NCBI RefSeq assembly: GCF_033723955.1
Contig: NZ_CP137555.1
Location: 2,286,001-2,350,000, forward strand
DNA length: 64,000 bases
Reading direction: 5' to 3'
From: Microbulbifer pacificus
GTDB taxonomy: Bacteria; Pseudomonadota; Gammaproteobacteria; Pseudomonadales; Cellvibrionaceae
The position numbers and the translations under genes are program-made. The notes under the pieces are model-generated. The model made no database searches and was not told the DNA's origin. It saw only the letters and a program-made list of their open reading frames with translations. Shown here in pieces: positions 38,561 through 48,507 of this stretch. Every line of letters begins with the position of its first letter. Within the stretch, counting starts at the first letter, position 1.

Positions 38561-38797
38561 ATGTCCAAGGTATGTCAGGTAACCGGCAAGCGCCCGGTAA
38601 CCGGAAACAACGTTTCTCACGCCAAAAACCGCACCAAGCGTCGCTTCGTGCCGAACCTGCAGTCCCACCGTTTCTGGGTGGAAGCAGAGAAGCGCTTCGT
38701 TAAACTGCGTATATCCACTAAAGGCATGCGCATTATCGATAAGAAAGGTATCGATAGCGTACTGGCTGAGCTGCGCGCGCGCGGCGAAAAAGTTTAA
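38561..38797 (+). CDS. rpmB: 50S ribosomal protein L28
   Basis: 78 residues, [29 protein letters not shown]…; the standard length and sequence pattern of L28 without the zinc-binding cysteine pairs. An AGAGG site precedes the ATG. First gene of the rpmB-rpmG operon. Confidence 0.98.
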   Translation: MSKVCQVTGKRPVTGNNVSHAKNRTKRRFVPNLQSHRFWVEAEKRFVKLRISTKGMRIIDKKGIDSVLAELRARGEKV

Positions 38798-38830
38798 TTG
38801 CTGCTGTAGCAGCAGATTGGAGATAGAACA

Positions 38831-38986
38831 ATGCGTGACAAGATTCGTCTGAATTCCAGCGCCGGTACCGGCCACTTCTACACCACTGACAAGAACAAGC
38901 GCAACATGCCTGAGAAAATGGAGATCAAAAAATACGATCCCGTTGTTCGCAAGCACGTTATGTACAAGGAAGGCAAAATCAAGTAA
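38831..38986 (+). CDS. rpmG: 50S ribosomal protein L33
   Basis: 51 residues, read directly from the sequence: [20 protein letters not shown], then [20 protein letters not shown] and [11 protein letters not shown]. This is the zinc-free L33 form (no CxxC pairs). It follows rpmB by 33 bp and precedes a terminator, so the two genes form a compact operon. Confidence 0.98.
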   Translation: MRDKIRLNSSAGTGHFYTTDKNKRNMPEKMEIKKYDPVVRKHVMYKEGKIK

Positions 38987-39007
38987 TTGATTGCCTGACT
39001 GTTCGCG

Positions 39008-39034
39008 AAAAAGCCCGGTTTTCCGGGCTTTTTT
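39008..39034 (+). terminator. Intrinsic terminator of rpmB-rpmG
   Basis: AAAAAGCCCGG-TTTT-CCGGGCTTTTTT: nine-base-pair GC stem and a six-T run, 22 bp after the rpmG stop. Confidence 0.95.
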
Positions 39035-39063
39035 GTGCCTGATAAAAACTGAGAGCTCTGATG

Positions 39064-39212
39064 CGAAGGCTTCGATACCGATGACCTTTTGCCAGACCTT
39101 CAAAAACATGGATGTTTTTGCAGAGCCCCCATGGGCCGAAGGCGCCGTGAATGCATGGAGCGGCCGGACTGGGTGCACGGCGTGTCTGGCAAAAGGTCAT
39201 CGGTAGCGGAGC
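39064..39212 (-). repeat. Three-way-junction palindromic element, copy C (subfamily I, expanded core)
   Basis: Outer arms 39068-39097 and 39184-39212 pair over 29 bp with two mismatches, one being the fixed foot mismatch. The second hairpin is CAAAAACAT-GG-ATGTTTTTG (39101-39120). Where other copies have a 4-bp hairpin with loop TCCC, this copy has about 60 nt including an inverted CGCCGTG/CACGGCG pair, as if the first hairpin had expanded. It lies between rpmG and mutM. Confidence 0.83.
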
Positions 39213-39252
39213 TGCCACGTAACCCTATAAGTGGCTACCCGGAACCCAGACA

Positions 39253-40068
39253 ATGCCCGAGTTACCAGAAGTAGAAACCACCAAGCGCGGTCTGGCCCCC
39301 CATCTGGAAGGCCGGAGGGTGAAGCAGTGTGAAATCCGCCAACACAGCCTGCGCTGGCCGGTGGATGCGGATTTTGCCGAGAAGATCCAGGGTGCACGTA
39401 TCCAGCACCTCGATCGCCGTGCCAAATACCTGCTGGTGCAGACCGACAAGGGTATGGCCATCTGGCACCTGGGTATGTCCGGCAGCCTGCGCATGGTCGA
39501 CGGCAACCTGCCGCCGCAAAAACACGACCACATCGACTGGTTGCTCGACAGCGGTAAGCGTTTGCGCTTCCACGACCCGCGCCGCTTCGGCGCCCTGCTG
39601 TGGACCACCGAAGATATCGCCGGCCACGACCTTATCGCCCATCTCGGCCCCGAGCCGCTCAGTGACGACTTCCACGGCGACTACCTGTTCAACGCGTCCC
39701 GCAGTCGTAAAGCTCCGGTAAAAAGCTTCATCATGGATGGCCGCATCGTCGTCGGTGTAGGCAACATCTACGCTAGTGAAGCTCTGTTCATGGCCGGCAT
39801 TCGCCCGCAGACCCCCGCCGGCAAAATCACCCGCGCCCGCTACGAGCGTCTGGTCGAGGCGATCAAAACCGTCCTCGCCGCCGCCATCGAACAGGGCGGC
39901 ACTACCCTCAAGGATTTTGTCGGTGGCGACGGCAAGCCCGGCTACTTTGCCCAGCAGCTGAATGCCTACGGTCGCGCCGGTCTGCCCTGCCCGCGCTGTC
40001 CCGGCACCATCCGCGAACAGATCATCGGCCAGCGCAACACCTTCTTCTGCCCTCGCTGCCAGCGCTGA
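39253..40068 (+). CDS. mutM: Formamidopyrimidine-DNA glycosylase MutM (Fpg)
   Basis: 271 residues. Catalytic Pro2-Glu3 at the start (MPELPEVETTKRGL), the Lys loop (RRAKYLLV), VGVGNIYASEALF and a C-terminal zinc finger with two CPRC pairs (residues near 245 and 267). It removes 8-oxoguanine and nicks the abasic site. Its stop codon abuts the stop of the convergent ggt gene without a single base between. Confidence 0.97.
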   Translation: MPELPEVETTKRGLAPHLEGRRVKQCEIRQHSLRWPVDADFAEKIQGARIQHLDRRAKYLLVQTDKGMAIWHLGMSGSLRMVDGNLPPQKHDHIDWLLDSGKRLRFHDPRRFGALLWTTEDIAGHDLIAHLGPEPLSDDFHGDYLFNASRSRKAPVKSFIMDGRIVVGVGNIYASEALFMAGIRPQTPAGKITRARYERLVEAIKTVLAAAIEQGGTTLKDFVGGDGKPGYFAQQLNAYGRAGLPCPRCPGTIREQIIGQRNTFFCPRCQR

Positions 40069-41817
40069 TCAAAGTCCGACCGCGCTGCCCTCGCGGCGGG
40101 TATCGGCGCCGCCATAGAGTTTGCCGTCCATCAGCGCGATCGCGTGAATGCCGCTGTTGAGTTCCTTCTGCACCACGGTGTGGCCCATGTCCTCCAGCCT
40201 TTTCAATTCAGTATCGGCAAGCGCTTCCGGCTCCACCTCCACCTGATAACCAATCGCGGTGATATTGCCCGCGTGGATGGCCTCGGCGATGGGCATGCCC
40301 TTGGCCAGGTGATAAAGGATCGTGCGCGCGGTGTAGTCGATGATGCGCGAACCGCCGGGGGAACCCACCAGCAGTCGCAGGCTGCCATCTTTATTGAAGA
40401 CTACCGTGGGTGACATGGAGGAGCGCGGGCGCTTGCCGGGTTCGATGCGATTCGCCACCTTCTGCTTGTCCGCATTTGTGGGCACGAAGGAGAAGTCCGT
40501 CAGCTGGTTGTTGAGCACGAAGCCCTTCACCATCAGGCGCGAGCCGAAGCCGGTCTCGATACTGGTAGTCATGCTCACACCGTTGCCGTACTGGTCGATG
40601 ATCGACAGGTGGCTGGTGTTCGGCAATTCCGGGGACTGCGCAACCTGGCGCTTGTCGGCAAATCCCGCCGGGTCGCCGGCACTGGCCGGTTGGGCTTTGG
40701 CCGGGTTGATCAGTTTTGCGCGTGCGGCGAGATAGTCCGCAGCCACCATGGCTTGCGTCGGCACCTCCACAAAATCGGGATCGGCGGAGTAGGTATTGCG
40801 ATCGGCGAAGGCGAGTTCCGAAGCTTCCACAAACAGGTGGGTGAGCTCTGCGCTGCCCACAGCGGATTTGTCCAGTGGGAAATGCTGCAGCATGCCGAGC
40901 AGCGCGCCCACCGTGGTGCCGCCGGAAGACGGCGCCGCCGCCCCGCAGACTTCATAGGTGAGGAAGCCGCTGCACACCGGTTCGCGCATCTTGGCGCGGT
41001 AGCTCGCCATATCCTTGCGGGTCATCTTGCCGGGGTTTTCCGGATCGTTCTGCACCGCGTCAACGATGGCCTCGGCGATTTCCCCTTCATAAAAAGGCCG
41101 CACGCCTTCTTTCGCCAGTTGCCGCAGGGTCGCGGCGTATTCCGGGTTCTTCAGCAGGTAGCCGACTGGCAGTGGTGCACCGTCTTTGCCGAAAAAGTAA
41201 TTACTGATTGCCGGGCGCACCGCCACCCGCGGCATCTGTTCCAGTAACTCGTGCAGGCGTGGGGAAACCTCAAAGCCCTGTTGCGCGAGTTCGATGGCGG
41301 GTTGGAACAGGTCTTTCCACGGCAGTTTGCCGTCGCGCTGGTGGGCGAGCGCGAGCATACGCATCGCGCCGGGAACGCCCACGGAGAAACCGCCGATCAC
41401 CGCGTCGAGAAAACCCCGCGGCTGGCCGTCGCGAATGAAATAGTTTTCGTCCACCGCCATCGGCGCGGTTTCACGGCCGTCGTAGGAGTAGAGTTTTTTC
41501 TGGTCCGCGCGGTAGCTCAGCATAAAGGCACCGCCACCGATGCCGGAGGACTGCGGCTCAACCAGCCCGAGCACCAGCTGTGCGGCAATCGCCGCGTCCA
41601 CCGCGCTGCCGCCCTTGGCCAGCATCTGTTCCGCGGCGGCGGAGGCGTGGGGGTTGGCAGTGACCGCCATATATTTGCTGGCGACGGCAGACTTGATCTC
41701 GCTGCGCCCGGTGGCGATTTCCGGCTGTACTTCCTGCGGCGTGGCGGGCGGCAGCGATGCGAGCGCCGCGGCGGAAAAAAGGAAAGAGGAGAGAGGGAAA
41801 AGCTGAAATCTGTTCAC
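40069..41817 (-). CDS. ggt: Gamma-glutamyltransferase
   Basis: 582 residues from a GTG at 41817. A signal peptide (FPLSSFLFSAAALA) indicates periplasmic location. The proenzyme cleavage site is before Thr401 in NTSHLSIIDQ, the N-terminal nucleophile of the small subunit; LVGSPGGSRIIDYTA supplies the oxyanion and lid residues, and the large subunit has LVEPQSSGIGGGAFML. It hydrolyses glutathione and transfers its glutamyl group; gshA is in the same window at 58 kb. Confidence 0.96.
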   Translation of the reverse strand: MNRFQLFPLSSFLFSAAALASLPPATPQEVQPEIATGRSEIKSAVASKYMAVTANPHASAAAEQMLAKGGSAVDAAIAAQLVLGLVEPQSSGIGGGAFMLSYRADQKKLYSYDGRETAPMAVDENYFIRDGQPRGFLDAVIGGFSVGVPGAMRMLALAHQRDGKLPWKDLFQPAIELAQQGFEVSPRLHELLEQMPRVAVRPAISNYFFGKDGAPLPVGYLLKNPEYAATLRQLAKEGVRPFYEGEIAEAIVDAVQNDPENPGKMTRKDMASYRAKMREPVCSGFLTYEVCGAAAPSSGGTTVGALLGMLQHFPLDKSAVGSAELTHLFVEASELAFADRNTYSADPDFVEVPTQAMVAADYLAARAKLINPAKAQPASAGDPAGFADKRQVAQSPELPNTSHLSIIDQYGNGVSMTTSIETGFGSRLMVKGFVLNNQLTDFSFVPTNADKQKVANRIEPGKRPRSSMSPTVVFNKDGSLRLLVGSPGGSRIIDYTARTILYHLAKGMPIAEAIHAGNITAIGYQVEVEPEALADTELKRLEDMGHTVVQKELNSGIHAIALMDGKLYGGADTRREGSAVGL

Positions 41818-41905
41818 TGGGCGATCCGATGTTGCCTGCGCGGGATCGCCCGAGTGTATCAGACCTGAATCAAACGGGGTTCAGGTCCGAAACTCAAGAG
41901 GGTAT

Positions 41906-42454
<549 letters not shown>

Positions 42455-42502
42455 TCAAAAAATCCCTGAACCCGAGGGGATCAGATGGGTCTGGCGCAGA
42501 GA

Positions 42503-43093
42503 TCAGACGGCAAACAGGCGCATGCAGACCTGCCCTGCCTGCTTTTCCTTCTCCAGCCGCCAGCTTGGTGGTGTGGCGATCAGAGTATCCCGCGGTGATT
42601 CCACGTAAACGAGGGTGCCGGGCCCAATGCGCCCGCTGTCGACCAGAGCCTGCAGGGTGCTCTGCCACAAGTCGCCGGCAAACGGCGGGTCGATAAACAC
42701 CAGGTTCCAGGCATCCCCGGGCTGGGCCAGGAATACCTCTGCCGGGCAATTGTGCACTTTTCCGCCGTCCGCCTGTAGCAGCTCCAGCTGCTGGCGCAAC
42801 ATCTGCGCTGCGCCGCGGTCGAGTTCCACGAAGTCCACCGCCGCCGCACCCCGGCTCAGGGCTTCCAGCCCCAGCGCACCTGAGCCCGCAAACAGGTCCA
42901 GGCAGCGGGCGCCCGGCAGGTAAAACTGCAGCCAGTTGAACAGGGTTTCCCGCAGCCGGTCGCCGGTAGGGCGCAGCCCCTCAATCGGCGCGAACGCCAC
43001 TTTGCGCCCGCGCCAGCGCCCGCCGATGATGCGCAACTGGGACGTGGGGGCAGTGCCCGGCTTGTTCGTTTTCGAGGGCGGTCTTCTGGACAT
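42503..43093 (-). CDS. rsmD: 16S rRNA (guanine-966-N2) methyltransferase RsmD
   Basis: 196 residues from ATG 43093. RIIGGRWRGRKVAF, the SAM motif CLDLFAGSGALGLEALSRGA and the catalytic FIDPPF are all RsmD hallmarks. An in-frame TTG six codons upstream is possible. It is divergent from ftsY (162-bp gap), as in E. coli. Confidence 0.96.
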   Translation of the reverse strand: MSRRPPSKTNKPGTAPTSQLRIIGGRWRGRKVAFAPIEGLRPTGDRLRETLFNWLQFYLPGARCLDLFAGSGALGLEALSRGAAAVDFVELDRGAAQMLRQQLELLQADGGKVHNCPAEVFLAQPGDAWNLVFIDPPFAGDLWQSTLQALVDSGRIGPGTLVYVESPRDTLIATPPSWRLEKEKQAGQVCMRLFAV

Positions 43094-43255
43094 CGGGCTT
43101 CCGGGGGACAAATCTTTACTGCAGGCGAATGGGACGGGGCGCGACTGTTTGCTAAACAGTCAGCGGTCAGCGGTGCTAAGATTAGCGCCTTTCCGCGGCC
43201 GGCCGCCAGTCGGCACCCGTCAGTCACTGATTTCCTGTCAAAGAATCCACACGCG

Positions 43256-44530
43256 ATGATTTTTGATTTCCTGCGCAAAAAGAAGCCCGAGGGCGAATCC
43301 GGGGATAGAGAGCCCACCCAGGCGGAAGCCCAGAACCCGCTGGTGGAAGAGCCGGTATTTGAGATTCCGGACAACCTGAAGGCGGATACTGCTGTCGAGC
43401 CGGAAGTTGCACCGCAACCGCCGCAACCTCCAGGGGAGCATTTCTCGGTGGAAGAAGCGCCGGAGGCGGCGTTTGATCCGGTGGCGGAGCTGGCCGATGT
43501 ATCCGCTCCTGAAGTGGTACCGGAATCCGTGCCGCCGGTGTTGGAAGTGCAGCCTGAGCCGGCTCCGGCAGAAATCGCCCTACCCCAGGAAAAGCCGAAG
43601 AAAGAGGGTTTCTTTGCCCGCATCCGGCGCGGTCTCGCGCGCACCAGCAGCCAGTTTGCCGAGGGTATGGGCAACCTGTTCCTGGGTGCCAAGGAGATCG
43701 ACGAAGACCTGATGGAGGAGCTCGAAACCCAGCTGCTGATGGCGGACGTGGGGGTGGAAGCTACCGCCGAGATCATCGACCGATTGACCGACCGCGTGTC
43801 CCGCCGCGAGCTCTCCAATGGCGAGGCGCTTTACCTGGCATTGCAGGATGAACTGGCGAGCCTGCTGGACAAGGTGGAGGCGCCGCTCGCTATCGATCAG
43901 GCCAAGCAGCCGTTTGTGATCCTGGTGGTGGGCGTCAACGGCGTCGGCAAGACCACCACCATCGGCAAGCTGGCGCACCGCTACCTGAACGAGGGCAAGT
44001 CGGTGATGCTGGCGGCCGGCGATACTTTCCGCGCGGCAGCTGTTGAACAATTGCAGGTATGGGGCCAGCGCCACAATGTGCCGGTGGTGGCCCAGCACAC
44101 CGGTGCGGATAGCGCATCCGTGATCTTCGATGCGATCCAGTCCGCCAAAACCCGCGGCGTGGATGTGGTGATCGCCGATACCGCCGGCCGTCTGCACAAC
44201 AAGGCGCACCTGATGGAAGAACTGTCCAAGGTGCGCCGGGTGATGGGCAAACTGGATGAATCCGCGCCCCACGAGGTGCTGCTGGTGCTGGATGCGGGCA
44301 CCGGCCAGAACGCGATCTCCCAGGCCGAAACCTTCAGGAATGCCACCGGTGTCACCGGCCTGGTGCTGACCAAGTTGGACGGCACCGCCAAGGGCGGGGT
44401 GATTTTCGCGCTGGCACAGAAGCTGGGGATTCCGGTACGCTTTATCGGAGTCGGCGAGCAGTCGGAAGACCTGCAGCCGTTTGTGGCGAAAGACTTTGTC
44501 GCCGCGCTGTTTAATCGGGCTCAGGGCTGA
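43256..44530 (+). CDS. ftsY: Signal recognition particle receptor FtsY
   Basis: 424 residues. An acidic, Pro/Glu-rich A domain (about 1-110) precedes the N domain and the GTPase G domain with GVNGVGKTTT, the insertion box region GDTFRAAAVEQL, DTAGRLHN and TKLDGTAKGG. It docks SRP-ribosome complexes at the membrane. First gene of ftsY-ftsE-ftsX, but a 232-bp spacer with element E separates it from ftsE. Confidence 0.97.
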   Translation: MIFDFLRKKKPEGESGDREPTQAEAQNPLVEEPVFEIPDNLKADTAVEPEVAPQPPQPPGEHFSVEEAPEAAFDPVAELADVSAPEVVPESVPPVLEVQPEPAPAEIALPQEKPKKEGFFARIRRGLARTSSQFAEGMGNLFLGAKEIDEDLMEELETQLLMADVGVEATAEIIDRLTDRVSRRELSNGEALYLALQDELASLLDKVEAPLAIDQAKQPFVILVVGVNGVGKTTTIGKLAHRYLNEGKSVMLAAGDTFRAAAVEQLQVWGQRHNVPVVAQHTGADSASVIFDAIQSAKTRGVDVVIADTAGRLHNKAHLMEELSKVRRVMGKLDESAPHEVLLVLDAGTGQNAISQAETFRNATGVTGLVLTKLDGTAKGGVIFALAQKLGIPVRFIGVGEQSEDLQPFVAKDFVAALFNRAQG

Positions 44531-44570
44531 TCATTATTGCTTGAGGCGAGATTGTCTCAAGTAACTAGTC

Positions 44571-44698
44571 GAGTGGCGGCGCTGCTACCGGGTACAGCTT
44601 TCTGAGACACGCCGTGAACCCATCCCTGGGGGCTCTTCCGCGAGGTCCCTCTCGCGGAAGGTCTCAGAAAGCTGTACCCGGTATCAGCGCCTTCGCGT
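44571..44698 (+). repeat. Three-way-junction palindromic element, copy E (subfamily I)
   Basis: Outer arms 44578-44607 and 44662-44691 pair over 30 bp with a single mismatch, the C-versus-A position of the foot (GCTGCTACCG against CGGTATCAGC). Inner hairpins CCCA-TCCC-TGGG and TTCCGCGAG-GTCCCT-CTCGCGGAA (44636-44659). The cleanest subfamily I copy; it lies between ftsY and ftsE in the direction of transcription. Confidence 0.9.
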
Positions 44699-44762
44699 GA
44701 AGTCCTGTACGCTCTGCGACCAAGTGCCACTGCGGAATCAAGAACAACAAAAACGCGCGCTT

Positions 44763-45446
44763 ATGATCCAATTTGATAACGTTAACAAACGCTATGAGTC
44801 CGGGCAGGACGCGCTGGGGCGCGTGAGCCTGGAAATCGAGCGCGCGGAAATGGTGTTTCTCACCGGCCACTCCGGCGCTGGCAAGAGCACCCTGCTCAAG
44901 CTTCTCACCGCTATCGAGCGCCCTACCCGCGGCAATGTCATCGTCGGCGGGCAGAATCTCAATCGGCTGCGCAACAGCCAGATCCCCTACTACCGCCGCA
45001 ATCTCGGCATTGTGTTCCAGAACCACCAGCTGCTGTTCGATCGCAGCGTGTTCGATAACGTCGCACTGCCGCTGTCGGTTTCCGGCTGCAGCAAGCGCGA
45101 GGTCGGCCGCCGGGTGCGTGCGGCACTGGACAAGGTGGGGCTGCTGCACAAGGAAAACCAGAATCCCATCGTGCTTTCCGGCGGTGAGCAGCAGCGGGTG
45201 GGCATTGCCCGCGCGGTGGTGAACAAGCCTGCGGTGTTGGTGGCGGACGAGCCCACCGGTAACCTGGACCCGAAGCTGTCGGAAGAGATCATGCGGCTGT
45301 TCCGCGATTTCAATGCGGTGGGTACCACGGTGCTGATCGCGAGCCACGACCTCGAGCTGATCGCGCGCATGAGACAGCGCGTCCTGACCCTGCAGCAGGG
45401 CCAACTGATTTACGACGGATACCCTAGCCGTGAACCAGCGTATTAA
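44763..45446 (+). CDS. ftsE: Cell division ATP-binding protein FtsE
   Basis: 227 residues from ATG 44763 (MIQFDNVNKRY). Walker A GHSGAGKSTLL, signature LSGGEQQR, Walker B VLVADEPTGNLD and the switch His in IASHDLE. With FtsX it forms the divisome ABC complex that controls septal hydrolases. Its end overlaps the ftsX start by 17 bp. The frame extends upstream to 44697 into element E, which is not part of the family. Confidence 0.96.
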   Translation: MIQFDNVNKRYESGQDALGRVSLEIERAEMVFLTGHSGAGKSTLLKLLTAIERPTRGNVIVGGQNLNRLRNSQIPYYRRNLGIVFQNHQLLFDRSVFDNVALPLSVSGCSKREVGRRVRAALDKVGLLHKENQNPIVLSGGEQQRVGIARAVVNKPAVLVADEPTGNLDPKLSEEIMRLFRDFNAVGTTVLIASHDLELIARMRQRVLTLQQGQLIYDGYPSREPAY

Positions 45447-46440
45447 TTCTCCTTCCCGGGCCTCTCAGGCCCCGGCCGAGCGCCCGCGTACCGCCGGCGC
45501 TGTCACCGCGCGCACCAGTGGCGGCGATCGCCTGCGCAGCTGGCTGGGCCACCACAAAGAGATGTGGCACGAATCCTGGGTGCGTTTTTTCGCATCGCCC
45601 ATGTCCAGCGGCATGACCGCGCTGGTGATTGCGATTGCACTGGCGTTGCCCGCGGCGCTGCAGCTTGGGCTCACCAATTTCCAGCGCGCCGTGGCCGGTT
45701 GGGACGGCCAACCGCAGATTTCGGTGTTCCTGCACAAGCGTGCCAAGGAGGACGCGGTATCGGCCTGGACGGACAAGTTGCGTGCGGATCCGCTGGTGGC
45801 GGAGGTGACCTACATTTCGCCGGAGCAGGCGCTGCAGGAGTTCCAGCAGGCTTCGGGTCTGGGGGATGCGCTCGCTGGTATGGAGAGCAATCCGCTGCCA
45901 GCGGTGTTGCTGGTGCGTCCGTCCGGCGCCGAAAGTGCGGTACTTGAGGCACTGGCAGAGCGCCTGCGGGAGAGTGCGCTGACGGATTCGGTGGTGCTGG
46001 ATATGGCTTGGGTGCAGCGGCTGGCGCAGCTGACGGAACTGGGCCGCCGTATGAGCCTGGGGCTGGCGTTCCTGCTGGCGCTGGGGGTGCTGCTGGTGGT
46101 GGTGAACAGTATTCGACTGCATATCGAGAGCCGCCGTGAAGAGATTCTGGTGGTGAAGCTGGTGGGCGGTACCGACGCCTTTGTGCGCCGGCCTTTCCTG
46201 TACACCGGCCTGGTGTACGGTCTGGTGGGCGGACTGATTGCGTGGCTGCTGGTGAGTTTCGGGGTCTGGCTGCTGGCGGGCCCGGTGAGCGGGCTGTCGA
46301 ATCTCTACGGCAGCAGTTTCCGCCTGGATGGCCCTGGGGTCACTTATCTGCTCGGGCTGGCGGGCGGTGCGGCACTGCTCGGCCTGACCGGCGCCTGGCT
46401 GGCAGTCGCACGGCATATTTCGGCGATTCAGCCCCGCTAA
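45430..46440 (+). CDS. ftsX: Cell division membrane protein FtsX
   Basis: 336 residues from GTG 45430, overlapping ftsE. A basic cytoplasmic N-terminus of about 60 residues precedes four membrane helices (TALVIAIALALPAAL; LGLAFLLALGVLLVVVNSI; TGLVYGLVGGLIAWLLVSF; LLGLAGGAALLGLTGAWLA) and one periplasmic loop between the first and second. The cytoplasmic SRREEILVVKLVGGTDAFVRRPF is the FtsE-coupling segment. Translational coupling with ftsE is likely. Confidence 0.95.
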   Translation: MNQRINSPSRASQAPAERPRTAGAVTARTSGGDRLRSWLGHHKEMWHESWVRFFASPMSSGMTALVIAIALALPAALQLGLTNFQRAVAGWDGQPQISVFLHKRAKEDAVSAWTDKLRADPLVAEVTYISPEQALQEFQQASGLGDALAGMESNPLPAVLLVRPSGAESAVLEALAERLRESALTDSVVLDMAWVQRLAQLTELGRRMSLGLAFLLALGVLLVVVNSIRLHIESRREEILVVKLVGGTDAFVRRPFLYTGLVYGLVGGLIAWLLVSFGVWLLAGPVSGLSNLYGSSFRLDGPGVTYLLGLAGGAALLGLTGAWLAVARHISAIQPR

Positions 46441-46784
46441 GTCGTCTTCGCACCTCTTCTGGACAGGTCAAACCACCACTTTGACCTGCTGGTCAGTCAA
46501 GATTCGTAAAGCCTGGCTCCCACCTGGAACTTCCCCTGTGGATAACTGCTCTAACCCACCGGAAATCAAGGCCTGGCGCGGTGCGCCGGGCGGCCCCAAA
46601 CGGGGTTCCATTTCCTTCTGTGGGTGCTACACTGTGGCCAACTCTGCACTTCCGGTGCCGCTTTGAGGCTGAGCAAGCCAAGGGCCGGTTGGAGCAGGCC
46701 GCCGCAAACTACTGGTCCCGGTAAGAATTAGTCCGGGCAGCAAGTGCCAAGCGGGGCAATCGAGAGTTACGAGGAGAATCCTGA
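46441..46784. other. rpoH upstream region
   Basis: 344 bp without a supported gene. TACACT at 46628-46633 with TTCCAT 16 bp upstream is a possible promoter; an AGGAG site precedes the rpoH ATG. No repeat seen. Translational control of rpoH by mRNA structure, known in E. coli, cannot be judged by eye. Confidence 0.4.
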
Positions 46785-47639
<855 letters not shown>

Positions 47640-47665
47640 TAGTCCTCTTGAGTTGGCCGGATTTA

Positions 47666-47693
47666 AGAACCGCGCTTTATGCGCGGTTTTTTC
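47666..47693 (+). terminator. Intrinsic terminator of rpoH
   Basis: AACCGCGC-TTTAT-GCGCGGTTTTTTCTT, strong stem and T-run about 30 bp after the stop. Confidence 0.93.
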
Positions 47694-47755
47694 TTATCTG
47701 GTGGCTTGGTGGCTTGGTGGTTTTTTGTGGTGCTCTGAAGCTGGCTCGGTGGCGG

Positions 47756-47870
47756 TTGAGCACTGTGGGCGGGTTTTCAGGACCGCTGTGAACCCATCCC
47801 TGGGCGCTGCGGCGCAAACTTCCTGTTTGCGACGCTCCTGAAAACCCGCCCCCAGCACTCCCCCTTCACG
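47756..47870 (+). repeat. Three-way-junction palindromic element, copy F (subfamily II)
   Basis: Perfect 16-bp inner part of the outer stem: GGGCGGGTTTTCAGGA (47767-47782) with its complement at 47836-47851, extended outward with mismatches. Inner hairpins CCCA-TCCC-TGGG and CGCAAAC-TTCCT-GTTTGCG (47814-47832). It lies between the rpoH terminator and the DUF423 gene. Confidence 0.87.
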
Positions 47871-47915
47871 TTGAATCGATTTACTTCGTAAGCCATCTGA
47901 TAAAGGAAAAATTGA

Positions 47916-48293
47916 ATGGCTAAATTGTATTTATTGCTGGCTGCATTTTTTGGCGGCACGGGTGTAGTCCTCGGTGCATTTGGCGCACATGGTCTTCGCA
48001 ACAAGGTCGCGGAAAACCTGCTGGAAGCCTATAAAACAGGGGTGCATTACCAGTTGATCCACGCGCTGGCGCTAATCGGCATTGCACTACTGATCCAACA
48101 AGTGGGCGCGAAAACCTCACTGATCGTCAGCGGCGCCCTGTTTGCCATTGGCATCCTGTTTTTCTCCGGAAGCCTCTACGGCCTGACCTTCGGCGGCCCA
48201 CGCTGGCTCGGCCCGATCACGCCACTGGGCGGAACCCTGATGATCGGCGGCTGGATAGCCCTGTTTATCGCCGCCCTCGACTACACAAAGTAA
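47916..48293 (+). CDS. DUF423 family small membrane protein (YgdD-like)
   Basis: 125 residues, four hydrophobic segments. LAAFFGGTGVVLGAFGAHGLR, TGVHYQLIHALALIGIAL, LFAIGILFFSGSLYGL and ITPLGGTLMIGGWIALF are the conserved DUF423 blocks. The function is unknown. It stands alone between two palindromic elements (F and G), both within 100 bp of the gene ends. Confidence 0.93.
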   Translation: MAKLYLLLAAFFGGTGVVLGAFGAHGLRNKVAENLLEAYKTGVHYQLIHALALIGIALLIQQVGAKTSLIVSGALFAIGILFFSGSLYGLTFGGPRWLGPITPLGGTLMIGGWIALFIAALDYTK

Positions 48294-48326
48294 GCAACAC
48301 TAAGCAACGAAGTAAAAACTCCAAAT

Positions 48327-48441
48327 CGAAGGCCAAGTGCCGGGTATGGGTTTTTGGAAGCGTCGCAAACAGGATGTTTGCGCCGCAGCGCCCAGGGATG
48401 GGTTTACAGCGGTTCCAAAAACCCATACCCGGTGATTGGCC
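48327..48441 (-). repeat. Three-way-junction palindromic element, copy G (subfamily II)
   Basis: Perfect 20-bp outer arms CCGGGTATGGGTTTTTGGAA (48340-48359) and its complement at 48413-48432. On the minus strand the inner hairpins are CCCA-TCCC-TGGG and CGCAAAC-ATCCT-GTTTGCG. The core is nearly identical to copies D and F while the outer arms differ in sequence. It lies between the DUF423 gene and trmB, opposite to transcription. Confidence 0.88.
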
Positions 48442-48507
48442 GCCCCAGCACCAGCTACGAAGCACCCAACGAACAGTGCTTCGAAGCCACGAGGTAACCA
48501 GATAGCG

